Shown piece after piece: positions 1 through 5,949 of a stretch of DNA of 8,057 nucleotides (position 1 is the first letter of the stretch; each line of letters opens with the position of its first letter). The notes beneath the pieces are model-generated. The model was not told where the DNA came from, did not search any database, and saw only the letters and a list, made by a program, of their open reading frames with translations. Source of the stretch: Frondihabitans sp. (GTDB lineage: Bacteria > Actinomycetota > Actinomycetes > Actinomycetales > Microbacteriaceae). The position numbers and the translations under genes are program-made. The stretch lies in NCBI GenBank assembly GCA_025464735.1, contig JAODMX010000078.1:1-8057 (forward strand), read 5' to 3'.

Positions 1-355
1 GGAGGCCGACGATGCCGTCGGCCACGAGCTGGTCGTCGAGGCTGCCCTGGGCGCGGTAGTTGGAGACCACACGACTGGCGTCTCGGACCACATAGCCGGC
101 CACCCAGATCCGAGATGATTCGGGGTCTTCGTCGTTGACGCCCGTGTTGCCGATGTGCGGGGCCGTCATGACGACGATCTGCCCGGCATAGGACGGGTCA
201 GTGAGGGTTTCCTGGTAGCCGGTCATGCCGGTGGCGAAGACGGCCTCGCCGAGGGTGCGCCCCGTGGCGCCGTAGGCTCGGCCCTCGAAACGGCTGCCGT
301 CTTCGAGGACCAGGACGGCCTTGGTCGTGCTTGGTGTGGCGGCGGCGTCGGTCAC
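1..355 (-). CDS. carA: Carbamoyl-phosphate synthase small (glutaminase) subunit, N-terminal part
   Basis: CarA hydrolyses glutamine and channels ammonia to CarB to make carbamoyl phosphate for pyrimidines and arginine. Only the first 118 residues are in the window; the gene runs off the left edge, so the class I glutamine amidotransferase domain with the catalytic Cys-His-Glu is not visible. The visible part is the CarA-specific N-terminal domain and reads like E. coli CarA throughout: [12 protein letters not shown] (about residues 15-26), [35 protein letters not shown] and GYVVRD. The start is a GTG at 355-353, overlapping the stop of the upstream gene by 4 bases (GTGA). An AGGAG at 370-366 lies 10 bases before it. 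An ATG at 363-361 is in another frame that stops at once. As the fifth gene of the pyr cluster it is probably translated by coupling. carB would be expected next, beyond the window. Confidence 0.96.
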   Translation of the reverse strand, partial: MTDAAATPSTTKAVLVLEDGSRFEGRAYGATGRTLGEAVFATGMTGYQETLTDPSYAGQIVVMTAPHIGNTGVNDEDPESSRIWVAGYVVRDASRVVSNYRAQGSLDDQLVADGIVGL

Positions 356-882
356 GGCGTCATTTCTCCTGTGGTGGTCGGGCTGGCGGCTTGGTGGGGG
401 GTGTCGGGGATCAGTTCACGGATGGCCTCGACGAGGACGCGCGGGTCGTCGCTGTCGCGGAGGAAGGTGTCGACATCGTCGTTGCCGAGGCGCCAACCGA
501 GCTGGATCAGCCCGTCGGGTTCGACGACCCGATCGATCGTCCAGGTGGCGCGACCGACCTCCCGCAGGTTCGCCCGCTCGATCAGGATCGGCTGCGTGCC
601 CGCGATGTCGAGGACGACCCCCTCGGGGTGGACACTCACGACGGCTCGACCACGAAACCCCAGACCTCGCACCACGATCCGATCGAGAGGGTCGCCTGCA
701 CGGGAGGTGGCGACATAGAAGAGGTCTCGGTTCGCACTCTCAGCGCCGAGGTCGGCGGGGGCCAGCGTCGGGCGCGCGATCCCGGCCTGGCGTTTGCCGC
801 GCCGCTTCCAGCCGCTCCGCATGATGAACCAGACGATGATGCAGGCCAGGATGAAGGCGCCTCCGATCACCCAGCGGTACAT
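352..882 (-). CDS. Membrane-anchored protein of unknown function in the pyr operon
   Basis: A 176-residue protein of unknown function. Residues 3-21 form one hydrophobic membrane segment ([16 protein letters not shown]), followed by a strongly basic stretch (KRRGKR, 26-31) that should keep the C-terminal domain in the cytoplasm. Residues about 50-160 look like a compact beta-rich domain ending in a helix ([11 protein letters not shown]), and the last 15 residues are Pro/Thr-rich and probably disordered. I see no catalytic motif. A bacterial PH-like fold is a guess from the pattern, not shown. The ATG at 882-880 shares one base with the pyrC stop (TGATG), and its own stop overlaps the carA start by 4 bases, so it is embedded in the operon. 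From memory, Mycobacterium tuberculosis also has a small membrane protein (Rv1382) between pyrC and carA, so the position appears conserved in actinobacteria. A longer open frame continuing upstream over pyrC is not used. Confidence 0.88.
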   Translation of the reverse strand: MYRWVIGGAFILACIIVWFIMRSGWKRRGKRQAGIARPTLAPADLGAESANRDLFYVATSRAGDPLDRIVVRGLGFRGRAVVSVHPEGVVLDIAGTQPILIERANLREVGRATWTIDRVVEPDGLIQLGWRLGNDDVDTFLRDSDDPRVLVEAIRELIPDTPHQAASPTTTGEMTP

Positions 883-2237
883 CAGAGCACCGCCGTCGAT
901 GCGTCGACGCTGCCGAGCCCTCTCGCCAGGTCGGCGATCTCGTCGACCTCGGCGAGGCGGCCGTCGAGCACGGTTGCGTAGCCACCGTGGAAGGTCGCCT
1001 GCACGCGGCCGGGGAGCTCGCGGTCGAGGTAGGGCGAGTTCGTGCTCTTGCCGGCAAGGTCGTCGATCGAAAAACTCCTGGTCACACTTCGATCGTAGAG
1101 CGTGATCTCTGCCGGTGAACCCACTCCGATCGGGACGCCCTGGCCTTCGACCTGGCCGATGAGAGCCGGAGCGAGGGAGAGGACGCGTTCGACGTCCGCC
1201 CAGGAGATGAGGCCGGTGTCGACCATCGTCTTCTGCACCACGGAAAGGGCGGACTCGAGCCCGACCATGCCGTTCGCCGCGTTGTCCCATTCGCACGACT
1301 TCGCTTCGGCCGTGTGCGGGGCATGGTCGGTCGCGACGATGTCGATCGTGCCGTCGGCGAGAGCCTCCCTGAGCGCCTTGACGTCTTCGGCGCGACGCAG
1401 CGGCGGGTTGACCTTGTAGCGGGCGTCGTACGTCGACACGAGATCTTCGGTCAGGAGCAGGTGGTGAGGCGTGACCTCCGCCGTCACCTGGATGCCGCGG
1501 GACTTCGCCCAGCGGATGACCTCGACGCTGCCCGCTGTCGACACGTGGCAGACGTGGAGACGTGCTCCCACGTGGTGGGCGAGCAGAACGTCGCGGGCGA
1601 TGATGGATTCCTCGGCGACGGCGGGCCAGCCGCCGAGCCCCAGCGTCGCCGACAGTTCGCCCTCGTTCATCTGGGCGCCGATGGTGAGGCGCGGCTCCTG
1701 GGAGTGCTGCGCCAGCACTCCCCCGAAACCCTTGATGTACTCGAGGGCGCGTCGCATCAGAAGCGGGTCGGCCACGCAGGATCCGTCGTCCGAGAACACG
1801 CGGACGGCCGCCCGTGAGCGCGCCATCGCTCCGATCTCGGAGAGATGCGTTCCCGCGAGCCCCTGCGACACGGCCCCGATGGGCCGGACCGTCACGTAGC
1901 CCGCCTGGTCGCCGAGGGCCTGCACCTGTTCGACGACTCCCGCGGTGTCTGCCACAGGAGACGAGTTCGCCATGGCGTTGACCGCCGTGAATCCTCCCGC
2001 CGCGGCAGCTCGGGATCCGGTGAGAACCGTCTCGCTACCCTCGAAACCAGGTTCCCGCAGATGCGTGTGCAGGTCGACGAGGCCGGGCAGCGCGAGGAGC
2101 CCGTCAGCGTCGATCTCCGTCGCCCCCGCCTGTGTGAGGTTCGCGCCCACGGCCTTCACGACGCCTCCCCCGATCAGGAGATCGGTGATGGCGCCCGAAC
2201 TCAGCTCGGCGCCTTTGATCAGGTAGTCGTGGCTCAC
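882..2237 (-). CDS. pyrC: Dihydroorotase (class I, zinc-dependent)
   Basis: Catalyses reversible cyclisation of N-carbamoyl-aspartate to dihydroorotate, the third step of UMP synthesis, in the cytoplasm. The 451-residue length suits the class I (B. subtilis-type) enzyme. The amidohydrolase metal site is complete: H57 and H59 in [11 protein letters not shown]151 in VFSDDGSC, H178 in LAQHSQEP, H231 in HVCHVSTAG and the catalytic D304 in VATDHAPH. R61 of the substrate-binding HLR and the NPPLR segment (277-281) are also present. The start is GTG at 2237-2235, overlapping the pyrB stop by 4 bases (GTGA). A GAGAGGA at 2250-2244, six bases upstream, supports it. In many bacteria class I PyrC pairs physically with PyrB; this pairing is inferred here from family and gene order. 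Nothing looks broken. Confidence 0.98.
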   Translation of the reverse strand: MSHDYLIKGAELSSGAITDLLIGGGVVKAVGANLTQAGATEIDADGLLALPGLVDLHTHLREPGFEGSETVLTGSRAAAAGGFTAVNAMANSSPVADTAGVVEQVQALGDQAGYVTVRPIGAVSQGLAGTHLSEIGAMARSRAAVRVFSDDGSCVADPLLMRRALEYIKGFGGVLAQHSQEPRLTIGAQMNEGELSATLGLGGWPAVAEESIIARDVLLAHHVGARLHVCHVSTAGSVEVIRWAKSRGIQVTAEVTPHHLLLTEDLVSTYDARYKVNPPLRRAEDVKALREALADGTIDIVATDHAPHTAEAKSCEWDNAANGMVGLESALSVVQKTMVDTGLISWADVERVLSLAPALIGQVEGQGVPIGVGSPAEITLYDRSVTRSFSIDDLAGKSTNSPYLDRELPGRVQATFHGGYATVLDGRLAEVDEIADLARGLGSVDASTAVL

Positions 2238-3232
2238 AGGGAGTCCTCTCGATGGGTGCCTGCCGAAGGGCTTGACTCGCCGCCCGCCAGGGTCAGGTAG
2301 AGCACGGCCATTCGCACGGCGACGCCGTTCGTGACCTGCTCGATGACGGTGGACTGGGGCGAATCGGCGGCCTCGTCACTGATCTCCAGACCGCGGTTCA
2401 TCGGCCCGGGATGCATCACCAGGGTCGACTCGGGCAACAGGTGGAAACGTTGCGCGCTGAGGCCCCAGGAGCGGGAGTATTCGCGGGCGTTGGGGAAGAA
2501 CGCGGCGTTCATGCGTTCCTGCTGGATCCGGAGCATCATCACGACGTCGGGTTTCACCGTCGCGAGAGCCTCGTCGAGGTCGTAGAAGACGTCGACGTCG
2601 AAGGCTTTGACGCCGTTCGGAAGGAGCGTCGGGGGCGCGACGAAGGTCACCGTGGCCCCCAGCGTCTTGAGCAGCCACGCGTTCGACCGGGCGACGCGCG
2701 AGTGCAGGATGTCGCCGACGATGAGCACCTTCACGCCGTCGAGGTCGCGGCCCCGGCTACCGGAACCGTTAGGCCCCGTGCCGTGGATCCGTCGGCGCAT
2801 CGTGAACGCGTCGAGCAGGGCCTGCGTGGGGTGCTCGTGCGTGCCGTCGCCGGCATTGACGACGCCGGCGTCGACCCAGCCGCTCTCGGCGAGAACCCGA
2901 GGGGCTCCGGATGCGGGGTGCCTGATCACGATCCCGTCCGCTCCCATTGCGGCCAACGTTTGTGCGGTGTCTTTCAGGGATTCACCCTTGGAGACGCTGG
3001 AACCCTTGGCGGCAAAGTTGATCACGTCGGCGGAGAGGCGCTTCGCGGCGGCCTCGAACGAGATGCGCGTGCGCGTGGAGTCTTCGAAGAAGAGGTTGAC
3101 CACGGTGATGCCACGGAGAGTCGGGAGCTTTCGAACCTCCCGCGTCGAGACATCGGCCATGTCTTCGGAGATATCGAGGATCTGTAGCGCGTCATCGCGG
3201 GACAGATCGAGGGTGCTGAGGAGGTGCTTCAT
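2234..3232 (-). CDS. pyrB: Aspartate carbamoyltransferase catalytic chain
   Basis: Transfers the carbamoyl group from carbamoyl phosphate to aspartate, the first committed pyrimidine step. It is a full-length 332-residue chain. The carbamoyl-phosphate loop STRTR is at 52-56 and the SKGES loop, carrying the active-site Lys K82, at 81-85. HPTQ is at 134-137 and the aspartate-binding segment HPGPMNRG at 274-281; the last wording is the form common in actinobacteria and firmicutes. A Gly/Ser/Asn-rich stretch at about 151-163 ([13 protein letters not shown]) before the second domain looks like a short surface-loop insertion. The ATG start at 3232-3230 overlaps the pyrR stop by 4 bases (ATGA), with GAGGG about nine bases upstream. 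No pyrI regulatory chain is seen, as expected for this lineage, so control probably comes through PyrR. Confidence 0.98.
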   Translation of the reverse strand: MKHLLSTLDLSRDDALQILDISEDMADVSTREVRKLPTLRGITVVNLFFEDSTRTRISFEAAAKRLSADVINFAAKGSSVSKGESLKDTAQTLAAMGADGIVIRHPASGAPRVLAESGWVDAGVVNAGDGTHEHPTQALLDAFTMRRRIHGTGPNGSGSRGRDLDGVKVLIVGDILHSRVARSNAWLLKTLGATVTFVAPPTLLPNGVKAFDVDVFYDLDEALATVKPDVVMMLRIQQERMNAAFFPNAREYSRSWGLSAQRFHLLPESTLVMHPGPMNRGLEISDEAADSPQSTVIEQVTNGVAVRMAVLYLTLAGGESSPSAGTHREDSL

Positions 3233-3768
3233 GCGTCGCCGCCCTCGATCGTGACGCGCTCGTCGCCGTCGGTCTCGCCGAGACGCACGAAGATGCGCTC
3301 GGACGCTGACGAGGGCAGGTTTTTGCCGACGTAATCGGCGCGGATGGGGAGCTCCCGGTGCCCGCGATCGACCAGGACGGCAAGGCGGACGATCCGTGGA
3401 CGACCGATGGCGCTCAGCGCGTCGAGGGCGGCCCGGATCGTGCGCCCCGAGAAGAGCACGTCGTCGACGAGGACGACGGTCTTGGCGTCGATTCCGCCGT
3501 CGGGAACGCTCGTGGGCCGGGGCGATCGCGTGGGTTGCCGCCGCAGATCATCGCGATAGAGCGTTGCATCGACGGCTCCGACCGGGACTTTCTGGCCACT
3601 GATCGACTCGAGCGAGGCGGCGATGCGATCGGCGAGGTGGACACCGCGTGTGGGGATGCCCATCACAACGAGGTCGTCTGCTCCGCGGTTGCCCTCGAGG
3701 ATCTCGTGGGAGATGCGCGTCAAAGCGCGCTTGATGTCAGCCTGACTCAGCACTTCACGAGTACTCAA
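3229..3768 (-). CDS. pyrR: PyrR: UMP-responsive RNA-binding regulator / uracil phosphoribosyltransferase
   Basis: PyrR binds a stem-loop in pyr mRNA when UMP is high and represses the operon; many family members also have uracil phosphoribosyltransferase activity. The 179-residue length is normal. The type I PRTase core is complete: the PRPP loop [17 protein letters not shown] at 98-114 with its two acidic residues, the [11 protein letters not shown] segment at 36-46, and the conserved C-terminal [17 protein letters not shown] at 134-150. The linker 78-92 is basic and Pro-rich ([15 protein letters not shown]) and lies in the flexible PRTase hood. The start is a TTG at 3768-3766, preferred because AAGGGGG (3780-3774) stands five bases before it. 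A GTG at codon 6 is the alternative. It is the first gene of the pyr operon, and a PyrR loop candidate sits directly upstream, which implies autoregulation. Confidence 0.97.
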   Translation of the reverse strand: MSTREVLSQADIKRALTRISHEILEGNRGADDLVVMGIPTRGVHLADRIAASLESISGQKVPVGAVDATLYRDDLRRQPTRSPRPTSVPDGGIDAKTVVLVDDVLFSGRTIRAALDALSAIGRPRIVRLAVLVDRGHRELPIRADYVGKNLPSSASERIFVRLGETDGDERVTIEGGDA

Positions 3769-3773
3769 TCGGA

Positions 3774-3780
3774 CCCCCTT
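3774..3780 (-). promoter_or_regulatory. Ribosome binding site deciding the pyrR TTG start
   Basis: The minus-strand sequence AAGGGGG is a strong purine-rich Shine-Dalgarno match, five bases before the TTG at 3768. It supports TTG over the internal GTG. Its first two A residues can be drawn into the base of the adjacent PyrR stem-loop, so access to this site may be what PyrR controls. Confidence 0.7.
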
Positions 3781-3800
3781 CCCCGCCTCTCGGGACGGAA
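3779..3800 (-). promoter_or_regulatory. Candidate PyrR-binding loop in the pyr leader
   Basis: The RNA contains UCCCGAGAGGC at 3795-3785. It matches the core of the PyrR binding-loop consensus known from Bacillus (UCCNGNGAGGY) at every fixed position. It can fold: UUCC (3800-3797) pairs with GGAA (3782-3779), or CCG (3798-3796) with CGG (3785-3783). Above that, CC (3794-3793) pairs with GG (3787-3786), closing a CGAGA loop. This resembles the known layout of lower stem, internal bulge and purine-rich terminal loop. The element touches the Shine-Dalgarno of pyrR, and no intrinsic terminator lies between it and pyrR. Translational repression, as reported for Mycobacterium smegmatis PyrR, is therefore more likely than attenuation. 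The match is seen; the function is inferred. Confidence 0.72.
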
Positions 3801-3823
3801 TTTAAAGGACGTCGTGTTATCGG

Positions 3824-3841
3824 GATCCAGCCTAGTGGATC
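3824..3841. repeat. Inverted repeat GATCCA-N6-TGGATC over the possible pyr -10
   Basis: A perfect 6-base dyad with a 6-base centre (GCCTAG on the plus strand). Its centre coincides with the putative -10 TAGGCT, so it could be an operator. A 6-base dyad of this spacing is expected about once or twice by chance in a window this size, so only its position gives it weight. Confidence 0.4.
3829..3834 (-). promoter_or_regulatory. Possible pyr operon -10 element
   Basis: The minus strand reads TAGGCT, a TANNNT-type -10 of the kind common in actinobacteria. It would start the transcript near 3822-3826 and give a leader of about 55 bases that includes the PyrR loop. No convincing -35 hexamer is seen 16-18 bases upstream. 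An alternative is GATAAC about ten bases further on. It lies in the middle of an inverted repeat (3824-3841). This is a weak call. Confidence 0.3.
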
Positions 3842-3860
3842 TGTGCCGCCGAGACGACGA

Positions 3861-3877
3861 GTCCTCTCGGGAGAGGT
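3861..3877 (-). promoter_or_regulatory. Short hairpin after the SDR gene carrying a second PyrR-loop core
   Basis: Directly after the SDR stop codon the RNA reads ACCUCUCCCGAGAGGAC. CCUCU and AGAGG form a perfect five-pair stem around CCCG. The same stretch contains UCCCGAGAGG, the identical ten-base core found in the PyrR loop 77 bases downstream, though here followed by A instead of a pyrimidine. No U-tract follows, so as an intrinsic terminator it would be weak. If transcription of pyrR begins at the -10 near 3830, this hairpin is outside the pyr leader. If it begins further up, the leader carries two cores. Confidence 0.4.
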
Positions 3878-4645
3878 CTAGAGACCGACCGATCCCTGCA
3901 TAATTCCACCGTCGATGAACACGGTGGTCGCAGTCATGTACGACGACTTGCCGGACGCCAGGAACACGACCATTTCGGCGATGTCGTCAGGCTCGGCGAG
4001 TCGACCGATGGGAATGGCGTCATCGAGTTGCTTGAGCTTCGTAGGATCCGTCGTCGTCGAGGTGTTGATCGGCGTGTCGACGGCGCCAGGCGCGACGTTG
4101 ACCACTCGGATACCGTACTTGCCGAGTTCGACCCCGGCAGTGCGCGTCAGCATTCGCGTGCCGCCCTTCGAGACGCAGTACGCAATGTTGCCGGGCATCG
4201 GCCAGTCCTCGTGCACCGACGAGATGTTGATCACGAGCCCCGGGGTCTTCTGCTCGATGAACTGCTGGGCGGCGAACTGCGTGCCGAAGAAGGCGCTCTT
4301 GAGGTTCACCGCCATGACCTTCTCGAAGTCCTCTTCGGTGGTGTCGAGGATCCCTGTCCGGGTTTCGATGCCCGCGTTATTGACGATCACGTCGAGGCGA
4401 CCGAACGAGTCGACGGCCGTTTTCACCATCGTGTGGAGATCAGCGGCCCTGCTGACGTCGGCCTGGACGCCGACCGCCCTGCCCCCGGCCGCCTCGATCT
4501 TGCCGATGATCTCGGTGGTCTCGTCCGGGTGGGCGACATAGTCGATGACGATGTTCGCGCCCTCACGGGCCGCGGCCACGACGATCGCTTCCCCGATTCC
4601 GGAGTTGCCACCCGTGACGATGATGGTCTTGCCTTCGAGCAGCAT
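3878..4645 (-). CDS. SDR-family oxidoreductase, glucose 1-dehydrogenase-like
   Basis: A complete classical short-chain dehydrogenase of 255 residues. The dinucleotide-binding TGGNSGIGEA is at 11-20 and the structural NNAG at 89-92. The catalytic set N114, S143, Y156 and K160 (YCVSK) is intact. Segments such as INISSVHEDWP (139-149), PGAVDTPIN (186-194) and the final FIDGG resemble Bacillus-type glucose 1-dehydrogenases more than FabG, so a sugar or polyol substrate with NAD(P) is likely but not shown. The ATG at 4645-4643 is preferred, with AGGA about eleven bases upstream. A GTG at 4669 would add eight Arg-rich residues untypical of the family. The gene lies between nusB and pyrR on the same strand but is separated from both (171 and 109 bases), so it may have its own promoter. 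It has no evident link to pyrimidine synthesis. Confidence 0.93.
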   Translation of the reverse strand: MLLEGKTIIVTGGNSGIGEAIVVAAAREGANIVIDYVAHPDETTEIIGKIEAAGGRAVGVQADVSRAADLHTMVKTAVDSFGRLDVIVNNAGIETRTGILDTTEEDFEKVMAVNLKSAFFGTQFAAQQFIEQKTPGLVINISSVHEDWPMPGNIAYCVSKGGTRMLTRTAGVELGKYGIRVVNVAPGAVDTPINTSTTTDPTKLKQLDDAIPIGRLAEPDDIAEMVVFLASGKSSYMTATTVFIDGGIMQGSVGL

Positions 4646-4739
4646 CCTGCGTCCGTTCCTGCGCCGCACCCTGCCGCGCTGCCTGGGACGCTACCGCCTC
4701 CGCCTCTCACGCGCTCCCAGCCGCGCGCCTGGGTCGTTG

Positions 4740-4799
4740 GACGCCGCTTTCGGCGAAGGGCACCGGGTATACGCGGTGCTCCGCGACGAAAGCGGTGTC
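4740..4799. repeat. 60-base imperfect palindrome between nusB and the SDR gene
   Basis: CCGCTTTCG at 4744-4752 is matched perfectly by CGAAAGCGG at 4787-4795, and the pairing extends outward to 4740/4799 with one G-T. Inside, GCACCG (4760-4765) pairs with CGGTGC (4774-4779) around a GGTATACG loop; the parts between pair poorly. It starts 18 bases after the nusB stop, which suits a transcription terminator or 3'-end RNA structure for efp-nusB. It lacks a U-tract on either strand. The other part of this gap (4646-4739) is GC-rich with several short CTGGG/CCCAG repeats and no clear promoter. Confidence 0.6.
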
Positions 4800-4816
4800 G
4801 AAGCCGGTGGTGCGAC

Positions 4817-5233
4817 TCAGGAGGCGATCGTGGTCGCGATGCGTGCGAGCAGGCCGTTCACGAAGCTGGCGGAGTCGTCGGTCGACAGGCTCTGCGCGAG
4901 TTCGACGGCCTCGGAGATCGCCACCGCGTCTGGGATCTCGTCGTTCCTGGTCAGCTCCCAGATCCCGATCCGGAGTATGGCGCGGTCGATCGTGGGCATC
5001 CGCGACAGGCTCCAGCCCTGCGAGTACGTCTCGATGAGCTCGTCAATCTCTGGACGGTTCTCGATGACGCCCTGGACGATATCGCGGGCGTAACCCCAGC
5101 TGGAGTTGCGCTCGGGGGCGTCGAGGGCCCGCTGGGTCTCTGCGACGAGTGCATCGTCGATGGAGATCTCGCGGATGTCGGCGACGTAGAGAATATCGAG
5201 GGCCCGCTTTCGGGCTTTGGTTCTGGCGCTCAC
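4817..5233 (-). CDS. nusB: Transcription antitermination factor NusB
   Basis: NusB binds boxA RNA together with NusE (S10) and helps RNA polymerase read through rRNA operons. At 138 residues it is the usual size and all-helical by appearance. Family landmarks are visible: the basic N-terminus ARTKARKRALDILYVAD (3-19), the central MPTIDRAILRIGIWEL (79-94), then AVAISEAVELAQ (103-114) and the closing FVNGLLARI (124-132). The start is a GTG at 5233-5231, 15 bases after the efp stop, with only a weak purine stretch (CAGG) before it, so it is probably co-transcribed and partly coupled with efp. The efp-nusB pair upstream of pyr genes is the common actinobacterial arrangement. Confidence 0.97.
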   Translation of the reverse strand: MSARTKARKRALDILYVADIREISIDDALVAETQRALDAPERNSSWGYARDIVQGVIENRPEIDELIETYSQGWSLSRMPTIDRAILRIGIWELTRNDEIPDAVAISEAVELAQSLSTDDSASFVNGLLARIATTIAS

Positions 5234-5248
5234 CTGATCGTGACTGTT

Positions 5249-5812
5249 CTAGTCGTTGACGCGGCCGAGGTAGCTGCCGTCGCGCGTGTCGACCTTGACC
5301 TTGGTGCCGTTCTCGAGGAACAGGGGCACCTGGATCTCATAGCCGGTCTCGACCGTGGCGTTCTTGGTGCCGCCGGTCGAGCGGTCGCCCTGGAGGCCGG
5401 GCTCGGTGTAGGTGACCAAGAGCACCACCGAGGCGGGCAGCTCGATGTAGAGCGGGTTGCCATCGTGGAGGGCGACCTGAACGTTCTGATTCTCGAGCAT
5501 GAAGTTCTTGGCGTCACCAACGACCGTCGCCGGGATGTTGATCTGGTCGTAGTCGGTGGTGTCCATGAAGACGTAGCCGTCGGCCTCCGCGTACAGGTAG
5601 GTGTACTCGCGGCGGTCGACATTGGCGAAGTCGATCTTGGTGCCGGCATTGAACGTCCGGTCGACGACCTTGCCACTCATGACGTTCTTCATCTTGGTGC
5701 GCACGAATGCGCCGCCCTTGCCCGGCTTGACGTGCTGAAACTCCACCACGTTCCAGAGCTGCCCGTCGAGGTTGAGAACGGCGCCGTTCTTGATGTCGTT
5801 GGTAGTCGCCAT
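5249..5812 (-). CDS. efp: Translation elongation factor P
   Basis: EF-P binds between the P and E sites of stalled ribosomes and promotes peptide-bond formation at polyproline stretches. The 187-residue protein is full length with the three beta-barrel domains expected: KOW-like domain at about 1-63, central OB domain at 64-127, C-terminal OB domain at 128-187. The functional loop reads [11 protein letters not shown], so the tip residue is lysine K32. The C-terminal family signature is present ([20 protein letters not shown], 145-164). A lysine tip is compatible with beta-lysylation (EpmA) or, as reported for some actinobacterial EF-Ps, with no modification; neither can be decided here. The ATG at 5812-5810 follows AAAAGG (5829-5824) by eleven bases. 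It is the first gene of an efp-nusB unit. Confidence 0.98.
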   Translation of the reverse strand: MATTNDIKNGAVLNLDGQLWNVVEFQHVKPGKGGAFVRTKMKNVMSGKVVDRTFNAGTKIDFANVDRREYTYLYAEADGYVFMDTTDYDQINIPATVVGDAKNFMLENQNVQVALHDGNPLYIELPASVVLLVTYTEPGLQGDRSTGGTKNATVETGYEIQVPLFLENGTKVKVDTRDGSYLGRVND

Positions 5813-5862
5813 GCGCAGGAATTCCTTTTGTGATGAAGAAGTATGAAGGTAGCCGGTGCTCT

Positions 5863-5875
5863 GCAGCAGTGCTGC
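5863..5875. repeat. 13-base palindrome in the efp upstream region
   Basis: GCAGCA-G-TGCTGC is a perfect dyad about 50 bases before the efp start codon. With the flanking GCCGGTGC and GCACGG it could extend into a bulged hairpin in the efp leader or serve as an operator. The rest of the 137-base gap (5813-5949) shows no convincing promoter; TACACT near 5902-5910 and TACCTT near 5846-5851 on the minus strand are possible -10 elements without good -35 partners. Confidence 0.35.
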
Positions 5876-5949
5876 GGCACGGACGGCCCGTTCAGGCCAC
5901 CGTCAAGTGTACCTGCAACCCGAGCGGGCACCGGAGTCGGGCCTCGCGG

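Noticed and set aside
352..1296. A single 314-residue protein starting inside pyrC and ending at the carA junction
   Set aside because: The first part is an Arg/Pro/Gly-rich shadow of pyrC. The real protein begins at the ATG at 882, which overlaps the pyrC stop and is followed by a clear membrane segment.
2411..3187. A 258-residue plus-strand open frame opposite pyrB
   Set aside because: Shadow of pyrB: the minus-strand product has all aspartate transcarbamylase motifs, while this frame shows none.
3769..3877. Intrinsic terminator / attenuator before pyrR as in Bacillus
   Set aside because: No GC hairpin followed by a U-run is present in this leader, so an attenuation mechanism is not supported.
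4646..4669. GTG at 4669 as the SDR start
   Set aside because: It adds an Arg-rich leader not seen in SDR proteins. The ATG at 4645 begins exactly at the usual MLLEGKTIIVTGG.
4028..5833. A 601-residue open frame on the plus strand across the SDR, nusB and efp genes
   Set aside because: It is antisense to three well-recognised genes, is rich in Asp/Val/Gly/Arg without family motifs, and is a typical side effect of GC-rich codon use.
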